Part shown: in pieces, positions 35,528-45,398 of the stretch
How positions within the stretch are numbered: the first letter of the stretch is position 1
How the letters are laid out: the number at the start of each line of letters is the position of its first letter
Assembly: GCF_003952525.1 (NCBI RefSeq)
Contig: NZ_CP034451.1
Coordinates: forward strand, 4,154,001-4,218,000
Direction: 5' to 3'
Length of the DNA stretch: 64,000 nucleotides
DNA from: Mesorhizobium sp. M3A.F.Ca.ET.080.04.2.1
GTDB lineage: Bacteria > Pseudomonadota > Alphaproteobacteria > Rhizobiales > Rhizobiaceae
Made by a program: the position numbers and the translations under genes
Notes under the pieces: model-generated
What the model saw: the letters and a program-made list of their open reading frames with translations, nothing else
Databases searched by the model: none
What the model was told of the DNA's origin: nothing

Positions 35528-36664
35528 ATGCATTTCAGAACGGTCCTGAGCGGCACGCTTGCGCTGCTGCTCGCATCAAGCATCTCAAGCGTCGCCGCCC
35601 CGGCAGGCAGCACCGCGCAATCGCCAGACAGCGGATTCACCTTCCATCTGCCGACACTCGGGATCTTCGGCGACAAGACGAAGCCAGAGCAGGCGCAGGT
35701 CGCGCAGCAGGACGGCGCCGGGGCGACCGGGCTGGAAGATCAGCTTCGCCAGATGAACGGCAAGATCGAGGAACTCAACTTCCAGATCCTCCAAATGCAG
35801 GAGCAGATGCGCAAGCAGCAGGAAGACAACGAGTTCCGCTTCCAGCAGCTCGAGGGCGGCTCCCAAGGCGCTAAACCGACGGGCCAGAAGAAGTCCGAGG
35901 CCGCGCCCCAGAACGGCGATGCGAATGGTGGCGATGCGGGCATGGCTGATGCCGGCGCCGACACCAACGTCGCCGATGCTCCGCCGACGCAGGCTCCGGC
36001 CGCTGCCGGCACGCAGAGCGGCGGCAAGAGCGTCAGCGAGGTCATCGTGGAGTCGCAGACCGGCGATCCGGGCAAGGTGATCACCGGCGCGCCGCCGAAG
36101 ACCTTCGGCACCATTACGGTCGACAAGAACGGCAATGTCGTCAATGCCGAGACCGATCCGCAGGCCAGCGCGCCAGCGGGAGCTCCGGCGGCGACGGCGA
36201 GCGCTCCGACCGCCGAGACGCCGGCCAAGAGCGGCAAGACCAAGTCGGGCGGCACGGTCATGGCTTCTCTGCCCTCGACCAACGACCCGGACGAACTCTA
36301 CCGCAACTCCTACCAGTTCATCCTGTCGGGCGACTATCCGACCGCCGAGCAGGGTTTTCGCGACCATATCTCCCGCTTCCCCAAGGATGCCAAGGCTGCG
36401 GATGCGCATTACTGGCTGGGCGAGTCGCTGCTCGGCCAGCAGAAATACCGCGACGCGGCAGAGGTCTTCCTTGGCGCCAGCAAGGATTATCCGAAGGCCA
36501 AGAAGGCTCCCGACATGCTGCTCAAGCTCGGCGTAGCGCTGGTCGGCCTGAAGCAGAACGACGTGGCCTGCGCCACCTTCAGCGAGATCGGGAAGCGCTA
36601 TCCCGATGTTTCCGGCGCGCTCAAGGAACGCATCAAGCAGGAGAAGGCGCTGGCGTCGTGCTAG
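35528..36664 (+). CDS. cpoB: Tol-Pal system protein CpoB (YbgF)
   Basis: A 378-residue periplasmic protein: a signal peptide (A-L-L-L-A-S-S-I-S-S-V-A-A), a coiled coil at about residues 68-100 (L-R-Q-M-N-G-K-I-E-E-L-N-F-Q-I-L-Q-M), an Ala/Pro/Gly-rich linker, and three TPR-like repeats at the C-terminus (Y-R-N-S-Y-Q-F-I-L-S-G-D-Y-P-T-A, Y-W-L-G-E-S-L-L). CpoB links Tol-Pal to peptidoglycan synthesis during division. It follows pal after a terminator, so it may be transcribed separately. Linker is longer than in E. coli. Confidence 0.94.
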   Translation: MHFRTVLSGTLALLLASSISSVAAPAGSTAQSPDSGFTFHLPTLGIFGDKTKPEQAQVAQQDGAGATGLEDQLRQMNGKIEELNFQILQMQEQMRKQQEDNEFRFQQLEGGSQGAKPTGQKKSEAAPQNGDANGGDAGMADAGADTNVADAPPTQAPAAAGTQSGGKSVSEVIVESQTGDPGKVITGAPPKTFGTITVDKNGNVVNAETDPQASAPAGAPAATASAPTAETPAKSGKTKSGGTVMASLPSTNDPDELYRNSYQFILSGDYPTAEQGFRDHISRFPKDAKAADAHYWLGESLLGQQKYRDAAEVFLGASKDYPKAKKAPDMLLKLGVALVGLKQNDVACATFSEIGKRYPDVSGALKERIKQEKALASC

Positions 36665-36674
36665 CTTTTCTCTC

Positions 36675-36718
36675 GCATGTGGTTGCTCCACAAGCGGGAC
36701 CGTTTCCGCGCGACATGC
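36675..36718. repeat. short palindromic intergenic repeat, type A (copy 4)
   Basis: Starts GCATGTGGTTG and ends GCGCGACATGC, 44 bases, in the 58-base gap between cpoB and tilS. It ends 4 bases before the tilS ATG and so occupies the place of its ribosome-binding site. Confidence 0.65.
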
Positions 36719-36722
36719 AGTA

Positions 36723-38114
36723 ATGCCCGGCACTGAGCCTGAGTTTTCGGGCCGCCTTTTTTCAGATTTCGATTTTTCCAGCGGCGCCGTTGCAGCCGTG
36801 TCCGGCGGCAGCGACTCGACCGCCCTGCTTCTTCTCCTCAAAGACCGCCTCGATCGAGACGCGCCCGCGGCAAGGCTGCTGGCGGTAACCATCGATCATG
36901 CCCTGCGGCCGAATTCGGCAGCGGAAGCGCGCGCCGTGGCGGAACTCTGCGCCGCTCATGGCATCGCGCATCGCACCCTGATCTGGTCCGGACCCAAGCC
37001 GGCGACCGGCCTGCCCGCCGCGGCGCGCGAAGCCCGCTACCGGCTGCTGGCCGAGGCGGCTGAAGGGGAAAGCATCGGCCTGATCCTGACCGGCCATACC
37101 GCCGACGACCAAGCCGAGACCGTGCTGATGCGACAGGCGCGCGACGCCGGAACTCGCGACGGAGACGATGACGGGCGCGGCCTGGCGGGCATGGCGCCTG
37201 CCACGCTCTATGGCTGGCGGACCTGGATCGGAAGGCCGCTGCTCGGCACGCGGCGGGCGGTGCTGCGTCAGTTTCTCAAGCGGCGAAACATCGGCTGGAT
37301 CGAGGATCCGACCAATGTCGACCAGCGTTTCGAGCGCCCGCGGATGCGGGCGGCGCTCTCGGGCGGCGAGGGCGAGGCTCGCTTCGCCGCGGCGATCGCA
37401 GAGGCCGGGCAGGCCGCCGCCGCGCGCGAAGAACTCGGCAGCCGCGCCGCCATTCTGATCGGGGCCTTCGCCAGCCGGCCGGCTTCCGGACTTGTCCGCC
37501 TTGATCCCGCCTTTGCCGCCAGCGAGGACGGCGAGGCCGCGACCTACGCGCTGCGCATCCTGCTCGCCACGATGGGGGGCACATCGTTTCTCGCGGACGA
37601 GGCGCGCTCGCGTCGCCTGTTCGAGAGACTGCGTTCCGGTTCGCTTTGCGCCACATTGTCGCGGAGCGTGGTGGATGCGCGTCGAAGCGGCATCTTTCTC
37701 CACCGCGAGAGCCGAAATCTGCCGGCACCCGCTCCGGCCGAGGACCACAACTGCTGGGACGGTCGGCGGCGGATCACATTGGGCGACAAATCGGACGGGT
37801 TGGTGATCGCCCCGTTGGGAGTGGCCGCCGCCAAACGCGCTTGCGCCGACGAAGCTGCGCCCGCCGGCATAGTGCGCAAGGCGCTTGCCAGCGAACCCGC
37901 GCTGTGGCGCGATGACGAACGCCTTGATTCTGCTGGCGGCGGCGGCTTGCGGCCGCCAATCGCGGCGGCCCCATTGGTGTCGCCGTTCGCACGCTTCCTG
38001 CCGTGCTTCGATTTGCTGCCCGCCGCCGCCGTGGCCCGGCTGATCGGCGCAGCGCAGCCGCCGGCTTCGCCCTTTCGCGGCCATGATCGCGGCCGACCAT
38101 GGTCGAAAGCTTAA
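36723..38114 (+). CDS. tilS: tRNA(Ile)-lysidine synthetase TilS
   Basis: A 463-residue N-type ATP pyrophosphatase that converts C34 of tRNA-Ile(CAU) to lysidine. The P-loop S-G-G-S-D-S is at residues 27-32, and the conserved T-I-D-H-A-L-R and G-H-T-A-D-D-Q-A-E-T-V-L-M-R motifs follow. The C-terminal half is variable, as usual in alphaproteobacteria. ATG 36723 is chosen; a good ribosome-binding site is lacking because a palindromic repeat (36675-36718) sits directly before it. The order cpoB-tilS-ftsH is conserved in Rhizobiales. Confidence 0.95.
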   Translation: MPGTEPEFSGRLFSDFDFSSGAVAAVSGGSDSTALLLLLKDRLDRDAPAARLLAVTIDHALRPNSAAEARAVAELCAAHGIAHRTLIWSGPKPATGLPAAAREARYRLLAEAAEGESIGLILTGHTADDQAETVLMRQARDAGTRDGDDDGRGLAGMAPATLYGWRTWIGRPLLGTRRAVLRQFLKRRNIGWIEDPTNVDQRFERPRMRAALSGGEGEARFAAAIAEAGQAAAAREELGSRAAILIGAFASRPASGLVRLDPAFAASEDGEAATYALRILLATMGGTSFLADEARSRRLFERLRSGSLCATLSRSVVDARRSGIFLHRESRNLPAPAPAEDHNCWDGRRRITLGDKSDGLVIAPLGVAAAKRACADEAAPAGIVRKALASEPALWRDDERLDSAGGGGLRPPIAAAPLVSPFARFLPCFDLLPAAAVARLIGAAQPPASPFRGHDRGRPWSKA

Positions 38115-38218
38115 CCGACCCGTGCTGTTCTGCTTGGCAAGGAGAGGCGCTCTCCCTATGTTAGGCTCAAGCTTCCTCCATCATCGTGGTCCCCGCGCGG
38201 ACGCCAACAGGACAATAG

Positions 38219-40153
<1,935 letters not shown>

Positions 40154-40176
40154 TCTGGAAACACCGATCGAACGAG

Positions 40177-40202
40177 CGCCGCGGCCTTGCCGCGGCGTTT
40201 TT
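40177..40202 (+). terminator. rho-independent terminator after ftsH
   Basis: CGCCGCGGC-CTT-GCCGCGGCG followed by T5, 24 bases after the ftsH stop. Confidence 0.92.
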
Positions 40203-40262
40203 GCTTTGAAGAGCCGGAGGTCGGGCCTACACGCCGGCGATTGTCGAAAGCCGGCGCGACAG

Positions 40263-40501
40263 CCAATCTCCCCCCTCCTGGGGCCCTCCTGGGGGAGATG
40301 CCCGGCAGGGCAGAGAGGGGCGCTGTCCCGCCGGCATGTCGAGCGTGGCTTTGCGCCCGTTAATAAGTCCCCGCCGGGTCTCGGCCTGCCGAGCCGCACC
40401 TTCGTGAGCAAACCAAGTAGGATGAAGGAAGCGATCCTTCGCGCCCCCCTCTGTCCTGCCGGACATCTCCCCCACGCGGGCCCCTCGAGGGGGGAGATTG
40501 G
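40263..40501. repeat. composite inverted repeat, RIME-like, pair 1
   Basis: Two 61-base units in opposite orientation: 40263-40323 (starts CCAATCTCCCCC, ends GAGGGGCGC) and 40441-40501 (starts GCGCCCCCCTCTG, ends GGGAGATTGG). Each unit is itself palindromic around its CCCCC/GGGGG arms. 117 bases lie between them and hold no gene. They resemble rhizobial intergenic mosaic elements. The same unit occurs twice at 56923-57082. The rest of the ftsH-to-40616 gap shows nothing else. Confidence 0.85.
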
Positions 40502-40615
40502 CAGCGTCGTCGTCGGCGCTTCGCCAACAGCGCAGACACAGTCTCGATGATCTCCAGCAAAAGGTCCGCGCATCCGGCGACGCGCGGGCCTTCATCTGGA
40601 GAGTCTGTGCTGAAA

Positions 40616-41479
40616 TCAGCTCTTCAGCTTGGCATTGCACAGGCTGTAGAAGCCGCCGCCCTTCTGGATCCACTTCAGGCCGTTGAGCGTGTTGGCGTCC
40701 TTGTTGGCGTAGTACTGCTCGAGGCAGGTGTGCATGCGGGCCTTGGCCGGGGTCTCGTTGGCGAATTTCGACGAGATGGCGGTCGGGAAGGTGACGCCCT
40801 TCGGCGCGGCTGCGGTCGGCTTTGCCGGCTCCTTGGTGTAGGTCGCTTCCGTCGGGGCCGGGACAGTGTCGTCGTCGGCGGCGCCTGTGCCGCACTCGGC
40901 CTTGCGGAAGTCGTTCCACTTCATGCCGTTGAGCTTGTTGGCCGTCTTGGCTGCCTGATACTTGCTGCTGCATTCAGCCATGGTGAGGCCCTTGGAGCCT
41001 TCGGCGGCTTCGGTCGAGGTCTTGGCCGCAGCCGGCTTGGTCTCGGCCGCGGCGGTCGCGCCTGCACCGCATTCGGTCTTGCGGAAGTCGTTCCACTTCA
41101 TGCCGTTCAGCGTGCCGGCGGCCTTCGCGGCCTGGTACTTGGCACTGCATTCCTTGGCGGTCAGGCCCTTGGCCGAGCTGTCCGCTGCTGCGGTGGGCTC
41201 CTTCGCCTTCTTGGCCGGCTTGGTCTCGGCCGCCTCGGTGTTGGTCTTGGTGTCAGTGGCTTTGGTGTCCGTCGCCTTGGTATCGGTCGTGGCCGAGGCC
41301 TCGCTGCCGCACTGGGCCTTGCGGAACTGATTCCAGGTCTGGCCGTTGAGCGTTCCGGCGTCCTTGGCCGTGTTGTACTTGGTGCTGCACTCGGCCATGG
41401 TCAGCGCGCTCGCCGGCGCCGCCACGAAAAAGGCTGCCACGGCGAGGCCCGTCACTGTTGCAAGTCTATGAATAAGCAT
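40616..41479 (-). CDS. secreted protein with four cysteine-paired repeats
   Basis: A 287-residue protein with a signal peptide (cleavage near A-S-A-L) and four copies of a module of about 32 residues: C31-C57, C111-C137, C170-C196 and C252-C281. The first three have exactly 25 residues between cysteines and share the pattern E-C-x-x-K-Y-x-x-A-K, L-N-G-x-x-W-N-x-F-R-K and C-G. The last is diverged with an insertion (W-I-Q-K-G-G-G-F-Y-S-L-C). Lys/Thr/Ala-rich linkers join them. I recognise no named domain; each module likely forms one disulfide. A good AAGGGAGAG site precedes the ATG. Probably periplasmic. Confidence 0.85.
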   Translation of the reverse strand: MLIHRLATVTGLAVAAFFVAAPASALTMAECSTKYNTAKDAGTLNGQTWNQFRKAQCGSEASATTDTKATDTKATDTKTNTEAAETKPAKKAKEPTAAADSSAKGLTAKECSAKYQAAKAAGTLNGMKWNDFRKTECGAGATAAAETKPAAAKTSTEAAEGSKGLTMAECSSKYQAAKTANKLNGMKWNDFRKAECGTGAADDDTVPAPTEATYTKEPAKPTAAAPKGVTFPTAISSKFANETPAKARMHTCLEQYYANKDANTLNGLKWIQKGGGFYSLCNAKLKS

Positions 41480-41845
41480 GGCGTCTCTCCCTTGTTGCCG
41501 TCAGGTTGTGTCCCTATGCCAAATCAATAACTCTCAATGTCGGGTTGCGCCAGATGCTTCCATTGCGAACCCCGTCACAAAGTGTGTTCCTCCCGATAAG
41601 GTGATGAATTGCTTACGATTCTCCAGGCAAGCAAGGTCGGATATGCGCTTTGAACGGAAAAAGCTCGTCTCGGCTGCTATATTGCCGTTACAATGAGAGG
41701 TCGTGGCAGGGACGCCGAATCATTTGAATCCGCCGCCACAATGATTTTCTAAGGGAATGGTAATATATAATCGCGAAACGTGATGATCGGATGCGGCCCA
41801 ATTATGGCAATACGGGCCGCTGAAACCGACGGGGACCTAATAAAC
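41480..41845. other. divergent intergenic region before glmM
   Basis: A 366-base gap between the Cys-repeat gene and glmM. It is more AT-rich than the coding DNA. Possible -10 elements for glmM are CTATAT at 41677-41682 and TATAAT at 41766-41771, but neither has a good -35 at 17 bases. No small gene or RNA is recognised. Confidence 0.35.
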
Positions 41846-43198
41846 ATGGCAGGGCAATATTTCGGCACCGACGGCATCCGCGGACGCGCCAACAAGTTTC
41901 CGATGACGGCCGAGGTCGCCATGAGGGTTGGCATGGCGGCCGGACTCTCCTTCCAGCGCGGCAACCATCGCCACCGCGTGGTGCTCGGCAAGGACACCCG
42001 GCTTTCCGGCTACATGATCGAGAACGCGATGGTGTCCGGCCTGTGCGCCGCCGGAATGGATGTATTCCTGCTCGGCCCGATCCCAACACCGGCAGTCGCC
42101 ATGCTGGTGCGCTCGCTGCGCGCCGACATCGGCGTGATGATCTCGGCCTCGCACAATCCCTACTACGACAACGGCATCAAACTGTTCGGTCCTGACGGCT
42201 ACAAGCTTTCCGACGAGATCGAAGAGCGCATCGAGGGAATGCTCGACAAGGACATCGAGCTGGCGCTTGCCGATTCGGACGGCCTCGGCCGCGCCAAGCG
42301 CGTCGATGGTGTCCATGACCGCTATATCGAATTCGCCAAGCGCACCCTGCCGCGTTCGATGTCGCTTTCGGGGCTGCGCATCGTCGTCGACTGCGCGAAT
42401 GGCGCCTCCTACAAGGTGGCGCCCGAGGCGCTGTGGGAGCTCGGCGCCGAGGTCGTTGCCATCAATGTCGAGCCGAACGGCTTCAACATCAACAAGGAGT
42501 GCGGCTCGACCCATCCGGCCGGGCTGCAGAAGAAGGTGCATGAGGTGCGCGCCGACATCGGCATCGCGCTCGACGGTGACGCCGACCGCGTGGTCATCGT
42601 CGACGAGAACGGCGCCATCGTCGATGGCGACCAGATCATGGCGCTGATCGCCGAATCCTGGCACCAGAGCGGCCGGCTCGCCGGCGGCGGCGTCGTCTCG
42701 ACGGTGATGTCCAATCTCGGTCTCGAGCGCTTCCTCGGCGACATGAAGCTGCAACTGCACCGCACCAAGGTCGGCGACCGCTATGTGGTCGAGCACATGC
42801 GCGCGCACGGGCTCAATGTCGGCGGCGAGCAGTCCGGCCACATCGTGCTCTCCGATTTCTCGACCACCGGCGACGGCCTCGTCTCGGCGCTGCAGGTGCT
42901 GGCCTGCATCAAGCGGCAGAACCGGCCGGTCAGCGAGCTGTCGAGGAAATTCGAGCCGGTGCCGCAGCTTCTGAAGAACGTGCGCATCGCCGGCGGCAAG
43001 CCGCTGGAGGAGGCCCCCGTCAAGGCGGCGATCGAGGATGCGCGCAACCGGCTGGGCAAGAGCGGGCGCCTCGTCATTCGGCCCTCGGGCACCGAGCCGC
43101 TGATCCGCGTCATGGCCGAAGGCGACGACCCGCAACTGGTCGAAGCCGTCGTCAACGACATCGTCGGGATCATTTCGGAAACCCGCAGCGCCGCCTGA
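41846..43198 (+). CDS. glmM: phosphoglucosamine mutase GlmM
   Basis: A 450-residue phosphohexomutase making glucosamine-1-phosphate for UDP-GlcNAc, hence peptidoglycan and lipid A. The phosphoserine loop [14 protein letters not shown] is near residue 100, the metal loop D-G-D-A-D-R near 245, the sugar-binding G-E-Q-S-G-H and the phosphate loop [10 protein letters not shown] near the end. ATG 41846 ([17 protein letters not shown]) is the family start; the frame upstream to 41780 is not homologous. Often next to ftsH in proteobacteria; here the Cys-repeat gene and a mosaic element separate them. Confidence 0.97.
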   Translation: MAGQYFGTDGIRGRANKFPMTAEVAMRVGMAAGLSFQRGNHRHRVVLGKDTRLSGYMIENAMVSGLCAAGMDVFLLGPIPTPAVAMLVRSLRADIGVMISASHNPYYDNGIKLFGPDGYKLSDEIEERIEGMLDKDIELALADSDGLGRAKRVDGVHDRYIEFAKRTLPRSMSLSGLRIVVDCANGASYKVAPEALWELGAEVVAINVEPNGFNINKECGSTHPAGLQKKVHEVRADIGIALDGDADRVVIVDENGAIVDGDQIMALIAESWHQSGRLAGGGVVSTVMSNLGLERFLGDMKLQLHRTKVGDRYVVEHMRAHGLNVGGEQSGHIVLSDFSTTGDGLVSALQVLACIKRQNRPVSELSRKFEPVPQLLKNVRIAGGKPLEEAPVKAAIEDARNRLGKSGRLVIRPSGTEPLIRVMAEGDDPQLVEAVVNDIVGIISETRSAA

Positions 43199-43226
43199 CG
43201 CCCGCCGCCGCGTCCGACATCCCGGA

Positions 43227-43249
43227 GCCCGCCAGCAGGCGGGCTTTTT
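43227..43249 (+). terminator. rho-independent terminator after glmM
   Basis: GCCCGCC-AGCA-GGCGGGC followed by T5, 28 bases after the glmM stop. Confidence 0.92.
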
Positions 43250-43320
43250 GCTGCGACCGCGCCGCCATGGACATGGCTTTGCCATCTAGAATTGCATAGA
43301 TTCGTGGTTAATCGGTACGG

Positions 43321-43335
43321 TTAAACGGCCTTTAA
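43321..43335 (+). promoter_or_regulatory. predicted CtrA-binding site before the first outer-membrane barrel gene
   Basis: TTAA-ACGGCCT-TTAA followed by C, matching TTAA-N7-TTAAC exactly, 74 bases before the ATG at 43409. A GANTC (CcrM) site GATTC is at 43299-43303. Binding is inferred. Confidence 0.65.
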
Positions 43336-43408
43336 CCTTTGCAATTCATTATCCACCCGAGGCAACCATCTTCGGGCGTCGTCCCGAGGCTTCTTAGGGG
43401 TGACAGTC

Positions 43409-44224
43409 ATGTTCAATACAGCAAGAATGGCGGCGTTTGCCGCGCTGTTCGCAGGGGCAGCCGGACCGGTCTTCGCGGCCGATATGGTGGAGCCGATGGT
43501 CGAGCAGGCACCGCCGCCTGTCGTCGAGGCGCAGCCGGCGGATGTCGGCGGCTGGTATATCCGCGGCGACATCGACTACCACCAGTCGGATCTGGATAGC
43601 ATCGACTACATTACATACGGCCCCCCGCCCGGCACCAACGATTTCGATTTCGGCGACCTCAAGGGTGGATTCTCGCTGGGCGCCGGCGTCGGCTACAAGG
43701 TCAACGACTACTTCCGCACCGATCTGACTGCCGATTACTGGTTCAAGTCAGACTTCAACGGCCAGACCTCCGACCTCGTCACGACGTCGACCGAGGTCTC
43801 AAAAATGAGCGCCTTCCTCCTGCTCGCCAATGCATATGTCGATCTCGGCACCTATCATGGGATCACGCCTTACGTCGGCGCCGGCATCGGCGGCGCGCGT
43901 GTCAAATGGGACGACGTCAGGGACCCGAACACCACCGAGTTCAACCCCGGCGTATCCAGCTGGCGTTTCGCATACGCTCTTATGGCCGGCGCTTCCTACT
44001 GCTTGACCGACAAATTGATCTTGGATGCGGGCTATCGCTTCTCCCATATCCAGGGAGGCCGCATGTTTGAGTTCGATACGAGCAGCTCCGGGCCAGGTTT
44101 CGACCATGGCATCGATACGCACGAGGTGCGCGGCGGCCTGCGCTATCAATTCGGCGGCAACAATGGGTGTGCCGCGCCGGTCGTGGCCTATCAGCCCGAA
44201 CCTGAGCCCATCTATACCAAGTAG
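43409..44224 (+). CDS. Omp25/31-like outer-membrane beta-barrel protein
   Basis: A 271-residue protein with a signal peptide (M-A-A-F-A-A-L-F-A-G-A-A-G-P-V-F-A-A-D), a Pro/Glu-rich linker, and an eight-strand barrel of the rhizobial Omp25/31/RopB type. Strand patterns such as G-W-Y-I-R-G-D-I-D-Y, F-S-L-G-A-G-V-G-Y-K, Y-V-G-A-G-I-G-G-A-R-V and V-R-G-G-L-R-Y-Q-F are seen; it does not end in the terminal Phe but in a short tail E-P-I-Y-T-K. ATG 43409 follows AGGGG; the in-frame GTG at 43400 is less likely. The next gene is a paralogue. Confidence 0.88.
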   Translation: MFNTARMAAFAALFAGAAGPVFAADMVEPMVEQAPPPVVEAQPADVGGWYIRGDIDYHQSDLDSIDYITYGPPPGTNDFDFGDLKGGFSLGAGVGYKVNDYFRTDLTADYWFKSDFNGQTSDLVTTSTEVSKMSAFLLLANAYVDLGTYHGITPYVGAGIGGARVKWDDVRDPNTTEFNPGVSSWRFAYALMAGASYCLTDKLILDAGYRFSHIQGGRMFEFDTSSSGPGFDHGIDTHEVRGGLRYQFGGNNGCAAPVVAYQPEPEPIYTK

Positions 44225-44250
44225 GCGTCCATTTTTCGAGGCATTGCGAA

Positions 44251-44277
44251 CCGCCCGGCGATCCGCCGGGCGGTTTT
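44251..44277 (+). terminator. rho-independent terminator
   Basis: CCGCCCGGCG-ATC-CGCCGGGCGG followed by TTTT, 27 bases after the stop of the first barrel gene. Confidence 0.92.
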
Positions 44278-44336
44278 CCTTTGTCAAGCGTTGGGCAAAA
44301 GTCGATCGAAATCAATTCGGTAACTGACTGTTATCC

Positions 44337-44351
44337 TTAACCGGCACTTAA
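44337..44351 (+). promoter_or_regulatory. predicted CtrA-binding site before the second outer-membrane barrel gene
   Basis: TTAA-CCGGCAC-TTAA followed by CC, exact CtrA consensus, 82 bases before the ATG at 44433. Another TTAA follows at 44361-44364 (spacing 9). Binding is inferred. Confidence 0.65.
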
Positions 44352-44432
44352 CCACTATGGTTAACAATGCATCCTGGAAACGGCAGCTGTGCTCGCGTTC
44401 GCGACTGGCGCCACCTTCAGGAGCCGGGGACC

Positions 44433-45206
44433 ATGATATCAAAATCGCGTATTGCACTGGTGCTCGCCGCAATCGTGCTGACGCCGGCGACGCAGGCGCT
44501 GTCGGCCGACTACGACCCGCCGATCTATGTCGACCAGGCGCCGGACTATCAGCCGGTCGAGGTGGGCTCCGGCTGGTACCTGCGCGGTGATGTCTCCTAC
44601 CTGGTAGACAAGAGCTTCAAGGACCAGAATTTCAGCTCCACCCCCACCAGCTTCAGCGAGAGTGAAGATCCGATCTTTGCAAGCATCGGCTTTGGCTACC
44701 ACTTCAACGACTATCTGCGCGCCGATCTCAACCTCGGCTATCTGCCGGGCAACGAGGTCAGTGTCAGCTACGATGATTCAACGACTGTGATACCGCCGGC
44801 AACGGCGACCGTGGCTTCCGCGACCCTCAAGAACAATGCCATCTCCGGCATACTCAACGGCTATGTCGATCTTGGCACCTATGTTGGGGTCACGCCCTAT
44901 GTCGGCGCCGGTGTCGGCATCGTTCGAAGCAAATATAGCCTTTCGGCTAGCTATTTTACCGACAACTTGGACCCTACCGATGACTTTGTCGTAAGTGACA
45001 ACAAGACGAAATATTCCCTGGCATATACTTTGAATGCAGGTTTTGCCTACCAGGTAACGAAGAATGTAGTGATTGACCTCGGATATCAGTATTTCTCGGC
45101 GCCTGATGCCGAGTACGCCACGGCCGACAGTCTGAATTCCTATTCCATCCACAAGGGGATCAGCAACAACCAGGTCAAGCTGGGTCTTCGCTACGACCTC
45201 TGGTGA
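44433..45206 (+). CDS. outer-membrane beta-barrel protein (paralogue)
   Basis: A 257-residue barrel protein with a signal peptide (A-L-V-L-A-A-I-V-L-T-P-A-T-Q-A-L-S-A) and the same mature start plan as its neighbour (Y-D-P-P-I-Y-V-D-Q-A-P-D, then G-S-G-W-Y-L-R-G-D-V-S-Y). Shared strand motifs are G-Y-V-D-L-G-T-Y-V-G-V-T-P-Y-V-G-A-G and V-K-L-G-L-R-Y-D-L-W; it ends in an aromatic residue, as barrels usually do. AGGAG precedes the ATG. Its GC content falls in the middle (around 44930-45130), suggesting a faster-evolving surface-loop region. It probably arose by tandem duplication. Confidence 0.88.
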   Translation: MISKSRIALVLAAIVLTPATQALSADYDPPIYVDQAPDYQPVEVGSGWYLRGDVSYLVDKSFKDQNFSSTPTSFSESEDPIFASIGFGYHFNDYLRADLNLGYLPGNEVSVSYDDSTTVIPPATATVASATLKNNAISGILNGYVDLGTYVGVTPYVGAGVGIVRSKYSLSASYFTDNLDPTDDFVVSDNKTKYSLAYTLNAGFAYQVTKNVVIDLGYQYFSAPDAEYATADSLNSYSIHKGISNNQVKLGLRYDLW

Positions 45207-45224
45207 GCAGCGCAACTCCTGAAA

Positions 45225-45261
45225 CGCGAAACGGCGGATCCACTGATCCGCCGTCGTTTCG
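45225..45261 (+). terminator. hairpin, probable terminator
   Basis: ACGGCGGATC-CACT-GATCCGCCGT, extended by GCGAA/TTTCGC, 19 bases after the barrel gene. The T-run is only three, so termination may be partial. Confidence 0.55.
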
Positions 45262-45312
45262 CCGTGTAGTGAAAAACCTGACGAATATCCCGCCAGCGAC
45301 AAAAACTTTGCT

Positions 45313-45341
45313 CTTGACGCCGGAAGGCTGACAGCATATCG
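45313..45341 (+). promoter_or_regulatory. probable serC promoter
   Basis: CTTGAC at 45313-45318 matches the rhizobial -35 and CATATC or ATATCG at 45335-45341 serves as -10, giving a start near 45347, the first base of the leader RNA. Confidence 0.5.
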
Positions 45342-45346
45342 CCGTC

Positions 45347-45398
45347 CGTGGGCCACCCCTCCCCAACGAGGGGCCACTATCTGGAAGGATAGACCACG
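45347..45398 (+). promoter_or_regulatory. serC leader RNA (serC motif)
   Basis: A compact 52-base leader: CGTGG (45347-45351) pairs with CCACG (45394-45398), enclosing hairpins CCCCT/AGGGG and CTATC/GATAG. It ends at the base before the serC ATG, and the ribosome-binding GGAAGG (45383-45388) is part of the second hairpin. The alphaproteobacterial serC motif (described from comparative genomics upstream of serC-serA) has this position; its ligand is not known to me. Confidence 0.75.

Noticed and set aside
43295..43320. Additional TTAA pair with 9-base spacing before the first barrel gene
   Set aside because: Spacing differs from the CtrA consensus; the exact N7 box immediately follows.
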